Below are positions 1 through 6,391 of a DNA stretch of 25,201 nucleotides, one piece after another. Both the position numbers and the translations under genes were made by a program. The stretch is from a virus. The notes under the pieces are model-generated. The model was not told where the DNA came from. It searched no databases and was given only the letters and a program-made list of their open reading frames with translations. Location of the stretch: positions 1 to 25,201 of the IMG/VR virus record IMGVR_UViG_3300044613_001132. One strand, 5' to 3'. How positions within the stretch are numbered: position 1 is the stretch's first letter; each line of letters opens with the position of its first letter.

Positions 1-3
1 CAT
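1..3 (-). CDS. Start codon of a further gene running off the left edge
   Basis: The first three bases read as ATG on the minus strand, preceded by AAAAGGAAAATAA, a reasonable Shine-Dalgarno sequence 6-7 nt upstream. It follows the major capsid gene in the same direction, where phages often carry head-completion or connector genes. Only the start codon is visible, so nothing can be said about the product. Confidence 0.4.
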
Positions 4-11
4 TTATTTTC

Positions 12-50
12 CTTTTCTAAGAAAAGAAGGGAGAGCCAATTACGACTCCC
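12..50 (-). terminator. Weak terminator-like and RBS-occluding hairpins after the capsid gene
   Basis: Two small hairpins lie between the capsid stop and the next start. On the minus strand GGGAG (46-50) can pair with CTCCC (29-33), followed by a pyrimidine-rich CTTCTTTTCTT. Then CTTTTC (21-26) pairs with GAAAAG (12-17) over a 3-nt loop, and this stem covers the AAAAGG ribosome binding site of the gene starting at position 3. The first could be a weak or partial terminator; the second could reduce translation of the next gene. Both stems are short. Confidence 0.3.
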
Positions 51-68
51 CCCTCTTTATTGACTTAA

Positions 69-1046
69 TTAAGCGACGATTGTATTCCAGAAGTAACCGA
101 GGTCTGAACCGATTACCTTGTTGTCGAAAGCCATTTCAGCCTCAACGCGAGTCGCCTTGATTGACTCCATACGGAATGATGAAGTTCCGATGTTGGCACC
201 AAGACCACCTGATACGCCAGTCCAATTGAATGTGTATCCAGCAGAAGGAGTTAGAACTCCTGGGTTTGTAGCAACATGGCAAAGAAGTGCGCCCTTGCCG
301 TATGCGAATGAATACGCACCAGCGGCACCTTCGTTGTTAGTAGCCTTTACTGCCTTTGCAACCATAACGCGAGGAATGTCGAACATTGCGGCCAACATAT
401 CGGTTGTGATTGTTTGTGAAGATGTGTACTTGATACGGTCAACTAGGTCAGGGTGGTTCTTCAACTGACGGAATGTTTCGTATCCAAGAACAAGAGTGTT
501 TGCTTCCTGTCCTGTGTTACCAAGAATCTCAGACTTTCCAGCCTCGATGTCGTTGATTGGGTCTGAAGATGAATAATCTGACCATTGCTTTGTCTGTCCT
601 GATGAAGGAGTTCCAGCAACGCCAGTTACATCGTCTGCCCATACACCTGTGGTGAAGAAGTCAGAAACGAACTGAAGTTCCTTGCGAAGTAGCAAGCGGT
701 GTGTTACGAACTCTGAAGCCTCACGAAGTGGGTTCAATGGTGCATCTGAGTTAGCAAGTGTTTGGTCGCCTACATCTTTATGGAATGCCCATACATCAGC
801 GGCGTATGTGCCTGTGGTTAGGTTGTAACCTGAACCTGCTGACTCTGTGGCATCTGCGCGGCGTTGTGCCTCATCGCGGAACCAGTCGTTCTTTGTGTAA
901 ACAAAGTACTTATCTGATTTCTTATCGACAGGGATAACTGGGAAAACCTTATCAGCGATAAAGTTTTCTTGCTTCTGCATGTAAGCAACAGAAATGTTTG
1001 TAAGAATCGCATCAATATGCGAATCGGTTAATGTTGGTTGTGGCAT
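69..1046 (-). CDS. Major capsid protein, HK97-fold type
   Basis: A 325-residue protein with the composition and position of a phage major capsid protein: it is the last gene of the head module, directly after a scaffold-like and a decoration-like protein. It begins MPQPTLTDSHIDAILTNISV; a charged N-terminal segment (YFVYTKNDWFRDEAQRRA, about residues 47-64) and a capsid-like helix rich in RLLLRKELQ (about 117-125) follow. There is no large cleavable scaffold domain, consistent with a separate scaffold gene upstream. AGGAG lies about 10 nt before the ATG. Its shell would enclose the packaged genome. I rely on gene order and overall resemblance rather than a diagnostic motif, but the call is fairly safe. 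Confidence 0.85.
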   Translation of the reverse strand: MPQPTLTDSHIDAILTNISVAYMQKQENFIADKVFPVIPVDKKSDKYFVYTKNDWFRDEAQRRADATESAGSGYNLTTGTYAADVWAFHKDVGDQTLANSDAPLNPLREASEFVTHRLLLRKELQFVSDFFTTGVWADDVTGVAGTPSSGQTKQWSDYSSSDPINDIEAGKSEILGNTGQEANTLVLGYETFRQLKNHPDLVDRIKYTSSQTITTDMLAAMFDIPRVMVAKAVKATNNEGAAGAYSFAYGKGALLCHVATNPGVLTPSAGYTFNWTGVSGGLGANIGTSSFRMESIKATRVEAEMAFDNKVIGSDLGYFWNTIVA

Positions 1047-1060
1047 TTAGATTCGGCTCC

Positions 1061-1459
1061 TTAGTTCGCTCGAGTTGGGTTAGCGCAGTTAATAACTGCG
1101 GCAACGATGTCGCCATCAGCGGCTGGTGCCTCAAGATAAACGCCAAGAACATACTTAGTGGTGTCTGAAACAGCAAGTGTTGCAGCCTTACCAGCAGAAG
1201 ATGTTCCGAAGTTTAGTGCGGTTCCAAGAGTTGCAGCGGCTGAGGCTACAATCTTTGTTCCGCCTACGATTGTTACAGACGCTTCTGCACCTGATGTTGG
1301 ATTGTTTTGTAGAACTCCGATTGGAACATCGGTAGCGGCTGCTGCTGCTACAACCTGTCCTGATGAGTTCAACTTAACAAATGTGTACTGCTTTGTTGAT
1401 AAATCCGCACCAGCAACGAAGGTTGCTCTTACGGAATAGTTATTGATTTCGTATGCCAT
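1061..1459 (-). CDS. Capsid decoration protein, DUF2190-like
   Basis: A 132-residue protein, poor in charged residues and rich in Ala, Gly, Val and Thr, with beta-strand-like segments such as VPIGVLQNNPTSGAEASVTI (about 65-84). The pattern of an exposed-variable followed by PIGVLQ and TSGA is typical of small DUF2190-type capsid decoration or head-fibre proteins that bind the shell at symmetry axes. It sits between the scaffold and the major capsid gene, the usual place. It starts a few bases after the scaffold stop with only a distant GAAGGG as ribosome site, so translation is probably coupled. Confidence 0.7.
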   Translation of the reverse strand: MAYEINNYSVRATFVAGADLSTKQYTFVKLNSSGQVVAAAAATDVPIGVLQNNPTSGAEASVTIVGGTKIVASAAATLGTALNFGTSSAGKAATLAVSDTTKYVLGVYLEAPAADGDIVAAVINCANPTRAN

Positions 1460-1461
1460 GT

Positions 1462-2319
1462 TTACTTAGCACCCTTCTCGGTGAGGTATTGCTTGTAAAG
1501 GTCTGCGTTTGCGATTGCGGCATCAGCCATTGCAACTTCAAATGAAGGTGCTACGCCTGATTCAACTGCCGCCTTTGCTAGAGCAGTAAGACGGTCGTAT
1601 GCATCTGTTGCAGATGAATCAACTGACTTTCCAATTTCAGCAAATAGGTTTGAGGTTTTTGCTTGAGCATTTACGGCTTCAAGAATGCCTTCGATACTCT
1701 TTGTTAATTCTTCATCAATCATTGATAGACGACGAAGTGCTGGACCAACCTTTTCTGCTTCCAAAGGAAGGTTGTTCCAATTCTTTGCTTTAGCGATAGC
1801 ATCAGCATCTGCTCGCTCATCGCGTTCTTTTTGTAGAAGTGCAATTGCTTCATCGGCGCGAGCCTTTTCAACTGCGTATGCCTTTTCAACAGACTCCAAT
1901 GATTTTTCCATTGGCTTCTTCTTTGCATCTTCCATCTTCTTCATACGCTTTGCGTATTCTTCATCTGTTTCGCCGTCCATCTGCTTGTCGCTCAAGAATG
2001 CTGGCATTTTCTTAGCCTTCTCAAGTTCGGCTTCAAGTTCAGCGATTTTTGCATCTTTGTCGTCTGCTGGTGACTCAGTTGTTGATGCTTCAGCGACTGG
2101 CGCTTCCGCAACAACTGCGTCCTCAGTTACAACTGTGCTTTCATCGGACACTGAGTCCTCCTTAGTTATTGTTGTTTCGGTAAGTGAGTTCATTACCGCT
2201 TCGATTTCTTCAGCGTTAGCGGATTTCATAACAAGCCAACCTTCAGAAAGGTGTGCTGGATGGTCCACTCCGCTAGTTTCATCAACAGCAAGGCGTACCA
2301 TCTTTGTTGCCTTTGCCAT
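1462..2319 (-). CDS. Capsid scaffold-like protein
   Basis: A 285-residue acidic protein. The N-terminus carries a DETSGVDHPAHLSEGWLVMK stretch (13-32) of the kind found in phage protease and scaffold fusions. A low-complexity Glu/Thr/Val/Ala linker follows (about 48-88), then long charged helices likely to form coiled coils (about 88-175: AKIAELEAELEKAKK and similar). The C-terminal third is helical (AYDRLTALAKAAVESG). No Ser-His protease motif is visible here; the protease candidate is the separate XkdF-like gene at 4652-6058. The role inferred is templating procapsid assembly. AGGAGG sits 7 nt before the ATG, giving strong initiation at the head of the capsid sub-operon. Confidence 0.7.
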   Translation of the reverse strand: MAKATKMVRLAVDETSGVDHPAHLSEGWLVMKSANAEEIEAVMNSLTETTITKEDSVSDESTVVTEDAVVAEAPVAEASTTESPADDKDAKIAELEAELEKAKKMPAFLSDKQMDGETDEEYAKRMKKMEDAKKKPMEKSLESVEKAYAVEKARADEAIALLQKERDERADADAIAKAKNWNNLPLEAEKVGPALRRLSMIDEELTKSIEGILEAVNAQAKTSNLFAEIGKSVDSSATDAYDRLTALAKAAVESGVAPSFEVAMADAAIANADLYKQYLTEKGAK

Positions 2320-2349
2320 TTATCCTCCTACACCGTTGGGGCATAACAT

Positions 2350-2373
2350 TTTGCGTAAAGACTATTACGCAAA
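2350..2373 (-). repeat. Perfect 9-bp inverted repeat in the leader of the capsid genes
   Basis: TTTGCGTAA and TTACGCAAA flank a 6-nt spacer, 31 nt upstream of the scaffold start and downstream of the terminator at 2449-2477. The mRNA could form a stable 5' hairpin, or the DNA could be an operator. No T-tract follows, so it is not a terminator. Confidence 0.6.
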
Positions 2374-2440
2374 CCCTTTTAGTCGGTGAAAAAAGAGTAA
2401 CACATGGTTCATAATTTCTAAGCGCAACGCCACAAGGGAC

Positions 2441-2477
2441 AAAAGGAAAGACACCCAACAGATTTCGTTGGGTGTCT
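2441..2477 (-). terminator. Intrinsic terminator after the NADAR gene
   Basis: On the minus strand an 11-bp perfect stem, AGACACCCAAC pairing with GTTGGGTGTCT, closes a 7-nt loop and runs into TTCCTTTTG. It lies 35 nt after the NADAR stop and ends the 3.9-2.45 kb cassette. The plus strand also has a pyrimidine-rich tail, but no plus-strand gene uses it. Confidence 0.75.
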
Positions 2478-2511
2478 CTCTTTGCAATCTTCCCCTATTG
2501 CATTTCACAAC

Positions 2512-3105
2512 CTACTGGGTCAAAACAGAGGTGGCAATTCCTAGTCGAATCTTTGCTCGGAGTTCCATCAAGATAGTTCCAAGCCAGTTCTTTCCCTCTC
2601 GTTGTAGAGGGTCTTCGATAATGTCTGTTGAGCCGTCAGGATTAGTTCCTATCAGATTAACTCCCCAAACTGTATCGTGCCAAAAGGTGCCTTCTTGCAG
2701 ATAGGCGTTTCCTGTTCCTAAGAGTGCATCAGTCAGGATTGGATTAGAAAGAAACTTCTCTGCTACGACTGTTTTCATAACATTATATTTAACTTCTTCC
2801 CAATCGTGTCTGATTACTCGGGCAGTTCGACCAAGGGTCTTTGCTTCTTGTGGGTCTGTTGAGGCGGCGATTCGTTTATAGAGTTGTTCATCTACTCCAT
2901 AAACTTTCTGAGCGGCGTAAGCGTGTTCAGAAGTAGCCCATACAGTTCCGTAACATTTGAAGGGCGAACCTTCATAAAAGTTTGATAAGAACGATAAAGG
3001 ATTATTAGTTCCTAAATCATCAAACCAATCAATTAAAACATCAGGGTTCTTATTAAGAACGCCTTCGTAAGTAAAGCCTTTTGATTCTTCTAGTAATTTA
3101 GCCAT
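2512..3105 (-). CDS. NADAR domain protein (YbiA-like)
   Basis: A 197-residue protein with the NADAR signature: PLSFLSNFY (about 36-44), SPFKCYG and WATSEHAYAAQK (about 56-67), DPQEAKTLGR (about 84-93), and a C-terminal KNWLGTILMELR (about 172-183). NADAR proteins act on ADP-ribose-linked or N-glycosidic substrates. YbiA-type members hydrolyse riboflavin-pathway intermediates, and others remove ADP-ribose from guanine in nucleic acids. It is the last gene of a three-gene cassette with its own candidate promoter and terminator. The RBS is AGAGGGG, 7-8 nt before the ATG. In a phage it could counter ADP-ribosyl-transferring or NAD-linked defences; that is inference. The domain call itself is strong. 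Confidence 0.88.
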   Translation of the reverse strand: MAKLLEESKGFTYEGVLNKNPDVLIDWFDDLGTNNPLSFLSNFYEGSPFKCYGTVWATSEHAYAAQKVYGVDEQLYKRIAASTDPQEAKTLGRTARVIRHDWEEVKYNVMKTVVAEKFLSNPILTDALLGTGNAYLQEGTFWHDTVWGVNLIGTNPDGSTDIIEDPLQREGKNWLGTILMELRAKIRLGIATSVLTQ

Positions 3106-3108
3106 TTG

Positions 3109-3564
3109 TTATCCCCTCTTAGGTTCGGAGTTAAGAACATCGGTAGCAAACGCAGTATCGGGACGCTTGCTTTGCATCTTAAGGATTTCTTCCTTAAGTT
3201 TTTCTAGTTCAGCATCATTAAGTCCTAATGCCCAACCTTCATCATCGGTTTTATCTGAAGTGAATACGACATGACCCATAATTACATCTTGAACCATAAA
3301 CTGTCGCATAAACAAAAGAGTGCCATCGAGGTTAGGTAAAACATTATTCTTCAATTTACCTTCCTCATCAAGCCACATCGTTACACCAAAGTTAGGAAGA
3401 TGAACGGCTTCGACAATATTAGTTCCGATAAAGTCATAACATTTCTTTACAAGTTCTTCCTTTTCAAATTCAATAACTGAAATCTCGCCTTTGAGATTTA
3501 GTTCTTGAACAGGGTCATTGGCATCATTAATCTGAGTTAAGCCTTTAACAGCGAGCGCTTTCAT
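3109..3564 (-). CDS. DUF3846-like phage protein
   Basis: A 151-residue acidic protein. The region of about residues 30-110 has the DUF3846 arrangement: a hydrophobic strand, KKCYDFIGTNIVEAVHL, then MWLDEEGKLKNNVLPN, then a DVIMGHVVF strand. DUF3846 proteins are small, of unknown function, and common in phages and plasmids of Gram-positive bacteria. The start overlaps the previous stop by ATGA, and its own stop lies 3 nt before the NADAR start, so the three genes form one translation-coupled unit. The highly charged C-terminus (LEKLKEEILKMQSKRP) is probably helical. Confidence 0.6.
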   Translation of the reverse strand: MKALAVKGLTQINDANDPVQELNLKGEISVIEFEKEELVKKCYDFIGTNIVEAVHLPNFGVTMWLDEEGKLKNNVLPNLDGTLLFMRQFMVQDVIMGHVVFTSDKTDDEGWALGLNDAELEKLKEEILKMQSKRPDTAFATDVLNSEPKRG

Positions 3565-3806
3565 CGTGATACCTCAAGGTTCGCCATGTTGCGAATCTCT
3601 TGGTCAATAAACTTGAGCGTTTGCTCGTAGTTATCAAAGCCGACTTCTTCTTGAATCGTCATAACTAATCCGTGAATAGTTAGATGGAATTCTTCAATCT
3701 TTTCCTTGCTGTCGGCATCATTGGGATTGAATTCAGGTACTTCATTACGAAGTTTCCGAATGGCAGTAATTGCGTCTTGTATAGACGGTCTTGTTGCTTG
3801 AGTCAT
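3561..3806 (-). CDS. Small helical protein of unknown function
   Basis: An 81-residue, mostly helical acidic protein (AITAIRKLRNEVPEF, DSKEKIEEFHLTIHGLVMTI). I do not recognise a family. It is the first gene of the NADAR cassette, preceded by a strong CCCAAGGAGG ribosome site and a candidate promoter at 3892-3920. It overlaps the next gene by ATGA. Strong start signals and coupling support it as a real gene; function cannot be assigned. Confidence 0.7.
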   Translation of the reverse strand: MTQATRPSIQDAITAIRKLRNEVPEFNPNDADSKEKIEEFHLTIHGLVMTIQEEVGFDNYEQTLKFIDQEIRNMANLEVSR

Positions 3807-3811
3807 ACATT

Positions 3812-3821
3812 CCTCCTTGGG
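3812..3821 (-). promoter_or_regulatory. Extended leader motif CCCAAGGAGG
   Basis: This is a ribosome binding site in the context CTAGCCCAAGGAGG, 5 nt before the ATG at 3806. The CCC prefix is shared with five other genes between 14.3 and 18.1 kb. Confidence 0.7.
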
Positions 3822-3891
3822 CTAGGTTTAACTTGCAGGAGTAAGTATCACGCCATTAACGGCGTTGAGAGAACTTCATTAGATGGTTATT

Positions 3892-3920
3892 TTTAAACTG
3901 GGTACGGATTAACTGTACAA
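3892..3920 (-). promoter_or_regulatory. Candidate promoter for the NADAR cassette
   Basis: The minus strand reads TTGTAC, a 17-nt spacer, then TTTAAA. It lies in the 145-nt gene-free gap upstream of the gene at 3561-3806. The leader downstream includes a short ACGCC/GGCGT hairpin (3850-3865). The optimal spacing and the matching terminator at 2441-2477 support an independent transcription unit. Host sigma preference is unknown. Confidence 0.4.
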
Positions 3921-3951
3921 ATTACCTTAAGTATTTTGGCTGTCGCCGGAT

Positions 3952-4356
3952 TTACTTGACTGGTCCGCCACTAATCCACGCATCGCAAGTCCTTGACGAA
4001 GCGCATTTGAAATCGAAGGATTCGCAATAGCCCAATTTGCCAGCGTTGATAACATCCCAAGAGTTTTCACTTCTTTCATCGCCAGTTGCTAATCCTTCTT
4101 TTATACAAGTCAGCATTTGTTTTGTTTGTATAAATGCCGCACAGTTACCACATCGAGATTTCTTTGCTTCTTCAATACTAACATCCCAGCGTTCAGCCTT
4201 TGCATTCCAAAACTCTGTATTGGCTTCTTCAGGATTAAGTGGTCCATAGGCGGCAGTCTTAATTGCCTTCTCGCGGTTCCTTAGATTTGTGGCTACATTT
4301 TTTGTAGCAGTAGGACATTCTGCTTTTGTTACTCGGCGGTGCAGAAGTATCTCCAT
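3952..4356 (-). CDS. Cys-rich head-module protein of unknown function
   Basis: A 134-residue protein with a cysteine pattern in its second half: RCGNCAAF (about 88-95), MLTCIKEGL, GYCESFDFKC and RTCDAWISGGP at the C-terminus. The order CGNCAAF, LGYC, FKC, RTCxxW recurs in uncharacterised structural-region proteins of environmental phages, as far as I recall. The cysteines could bind zinc or an iron-sulphur cluster. It is coupled (TAATG) to the gene upstream and is the last of the head-module string before the promoter at 3892-3920. Function unknown. Confidence 0.7.
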   Translation of the reverse strand: MEILLHRRVTKAECPTATKNVATNLRNREKAIKTAAYGPLNPEEANTEFWNAKAERWDVSIEEAKKSRCGNCAAFIQTKQMLTCIKEGLATGDERSENSWDVINAGKLGYCESFDFKCASSRTCDAWISGGPVK

Positions 4357-4652
4357 TAACCGCCAACTCCCATTCGGCGATTAAGTTCTCCGAAAGCCTC
4401 TTTAGGAGATTTACCAAGAATACCAGCGGCTTCATCAACTATTTGTGTGAACTTCTGACGATACGCTTGAGCCTTAGGAGTGTTCTTACCTGTTCTTACA
4501 TCTAATGGCATTGATTGTTTGTGGTTATACATATCAACAGCAAGAGCGTTCATCTTTTTATCATCAGCGGCAGATAAACCACCACCAGCACCGCCACCTT
4601 TCTTTCCGTGGCTTGCTTGATTATGGCTTCCGTGTTTAGTTACTTCTTCCAT
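4356..4652 (-). CDS. Small basic head-module protein with KHGSHNQASHGKKG motif
   Basis: A 98-residue protein. The N-terminus has KHGSHNQASHGKKG (6-19) followed by a Gly-rich linker, then a helical domain (MNALAVDMYNHKQ and FTQIVDEAAGILGKSPKEAF). The KHG(S/T)H.Q..HG motif is one I recognise from actinobacterial phage head-region proteins, often at the N-terminus or next to protease or MuF genes. Function is not established. It overlaps both neighbours by TAATG, giving tight coupling between the protease-like gene and the Cys-rich gene. Confidence 0.65.
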   Translation of the reverse strand: MEEVTKHGSHNQASHGKKGGGAGGGLSAADDKKMNALAVDMYNHKQSMPLDVRTGKNTPKAQAYRQKFTQIVDEAAGILGKSPKEAFGELNRRMGVGG

Positions 4653-6058
4653 TATTCTTCTCCTTCAGGTAAATCAACAAGAACTCTTTCAGCCTTACCG
4701 CCGATTGAATATCCTGTAAGTTTTCCTTTCTTAACTAACTCCCACGCCCAAGGTTCCCATTGAACGCCCATGAAAACTGTTCCCTTAGGATAAGTAATTT
4801 CATCGATTGTGCCATCTACCTTTGTAACTGGAACAGAAACAGGGTAAGGCCAAGTCATAGTTTCGACCCATTCACCAGCAACAACATTCTTGTTATGTTG
4901 TAAGCGGATACGGCGGTCTCCTGACTTAACATAATTCCAAAGAGCGTTTTGTAGTTCTTCTGAATCAGTCCATTCATTATGAGCATCTGCTTTATCTGGA
5001 ATGTACCAAGGACCTAAAGTAAATCTTTTCTCGTCTGCTTTGAATACTGTTAAAACTTCTCCATAAGACTTTGCTAAATCGTATTGTCTAAATAGTTTAT
5101 CTACCCAAGTCTTCGCCGCAGACCCACCCCAAGCGGCGTACGCAACCCGACCAGGTGACGGAAACCCAGCCTCTCCCGGACTGTAACCTTGACCTTGTGA
5201 ATCGACTGCGTGTCGAGCAAGAAAAGATTTCATTCGAGCGAGTGTGTCTCTTGATACGCCTTCCCCATTTGCTAGTTGAGCGGCGCGAGCACGACCTACA
5301 TCTGTAAAGTTGGCACCAGCGTGTCCATCTTTAATCCATTGTAAGGCGCGTTTTGCTTCTTCTTGTACTCCTTTAGGTGGAACGAAAGTTTTAGGAACTT
5401 CCTTTTCTATCGTAAGTGCTTCATTAACCAATTCCTTGATACGAGTAAGAACGGATTTATCCATTTCCATTTCTTCAGGTTCTTCAGGAGTTTCGATTAT
5501 TTCTTTTGGACGAACAACTATCATGTATCCACCAATGTCTAGCATGTGCAAGACATCAGCGAACTTATAACCATTATCAATACCTGTTTGAATTATTTGT
5601 TTTACTGGGGAAAGAGATTCGTTCTCTGATTTAACAAGAGTTTCTAATTCTGTTTCTACTGAATCAATTACTAAAGGCTCACTCCACTTACCGCAAGAGC
5701 AATCACAGTCTTGTCCTGACTTTAAGATTTCTTCCATAATGTTATGGTGAACAAATAATTGAGCCTCTGAAGGAGTATCTGTTTGTTTGTGTAGTGCTTC
5801 GTGTTGAGTAATGAGCGTATCTACACTCTTAGACAAAGTTGGTTTCTTAACTCGAACACGACCCATACCAGTAGGAACATGAACATCGCTAACAGTCGGT
5901 CCTTCTTTTTGTGTAGCGTCAGGAACATTTGCATACAAGGCTCGTTGATGACCTAATGCATCTTTACGAGAAGTGTGGCAACCAACAGTCTTTCCACCTT
6001 CATCAACTACGGCATAACCTTTACAGTCAGCGGCATTGGTTTCTATTGTGTATGGCAT
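4652..6058 (-). CDS. Prohead protease-like fusion protein (XkdF-like C-terminal domain)
   Basis: A 468-residue protein with three recognisable parts. Residues 1-45 (DCKGYAVVDEGGKTVGCH and following) form a short domain common in phage head proteins. Residues about 228-320 hold a helical module (EAKRALQWIKDG, RARAAQLANGEGVSRDTLARM, GEAGFPSPGRVAYAAWGG) seen in phage proteases and scaffolds. Residues about 339-468 match XkdF-type putative serine proteases: DKADAHNEWTDSEELQNALW, LQHN (His388), GTVFMGVQW and GKLTGYSIGG, with Ser451 as likely nucleophile. The role inferred is processing of scaffold or capsid proteins during prohead maturation. It sits between MuF and scaffold genes. A CDCSCGKW patch (117-124) is an extra metal-binding possibility. 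Confidence 0.72.
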   Translation of the reverse strand: MPYTIETNAADCKGYAVVDEGGKTVGCHTSRKDALGHQRALYANVPDATQKEGPTVSDVHVPTGMGRVRVKKPTLSKSVDTLITQHEALHKQTDTPSEAQLFVHHNIMEEILKSGQDCDCSCGKWSEPLVIDSVETELETLVKSENESLSPVKQIIQTGIDNGYKFADVLHMLDIGGYMIVVRPKEIIETPEEPEEMEMDKSVLTRIKELVNEALTIEKEVPKTFVPPKGVQEEAKRALQWIKDGHAGANFTDVGRARAAQLANGEGVSRDTLARMKSFLARHAVDSQGQGYSPGEAGFPSPGRVAYAAWGGSAAKTWVDKLFRQYDLAKSYGEVLTVFKADEKRFTLGPWYIPDKADAHNEWTDSEELQNALWNYVKSGDRRIRLQHNKNVVAGEWVETMTWPYPVSVPVTKVDGTIDEITYPKGTVFMGVQWEPWAWELVKKGKLTGYSIGGKAERVLVDLPEGEE

Positions 6059-6070
6059 AGGTTTATTCTT

Positions 6071-6391
6071 TCACATACTTCGAGGCTGGAAGGCGAGTAA
6101 CGCCTTAGTGATTACATCTTCTTTTGTAAGTCCTGCTCGGTCAGGGTCTAACTCAACGAGGTCTGCGTCTTTAATTTCCATGCCTCTTAGAGTTATTTCA
6201 TTTTCTGCAAAGTAGCGTTCTCTGTTTCCGTCCCAAAAGACAATTGTTTCATCATCTTCTTGGCGAAGATACATTCCCACTAATCGATTCTTACCTCGTT
6301 CAGCAACGAAAGGTCCGTAGGCTAGAACGCTAGGCGTTTTACCTAAACCCCATAATGGAGGTGTAAGGATTAAATCTTCTGTTAGGTTCAT
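6071..6391 (-). CDS. Hypothetical head-module protein
   Basis: A 106-residue protein, predicted mainly beta in the middle (GPFVAERGKNRLVGMYLRQE, ETIVFWDGNRERYFAENEITLRG). I recognise no family. It overlaps the MuF gene by ATGA and precedes the protease-like gene by 12 nt, so it belongs to the head operon; a small adaptor or accessory virion protein is possible but unproven. Confidence 0.65.
   Translation of the reverse strand: MNLTEDLILTPPLWGLGKTPSVLAYGPFVAERGKNRLVGMYLRQEDDETIVFWDGNRERYFAENEITLRGMEIKDADLVELDPDRAGLTKEDVITKALLAFQPRSM

Noticed and set aside
118-2389. Plus-strand open frames over the capsid, decoration and scaffold genes
   Set aside because: They mirror the codons of strong minus-strand genes, lack ribosome sites and have no recognisable motifs. 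All other long plus-strand frames in the window are of the same kind.
3850-3865. ACGCC/GGCGT hairpin as terminator of the head operon
   Set aside because: The five-base stem lacks a T-tract and lies downstream of the candidate promoter rather than just after the head genes.
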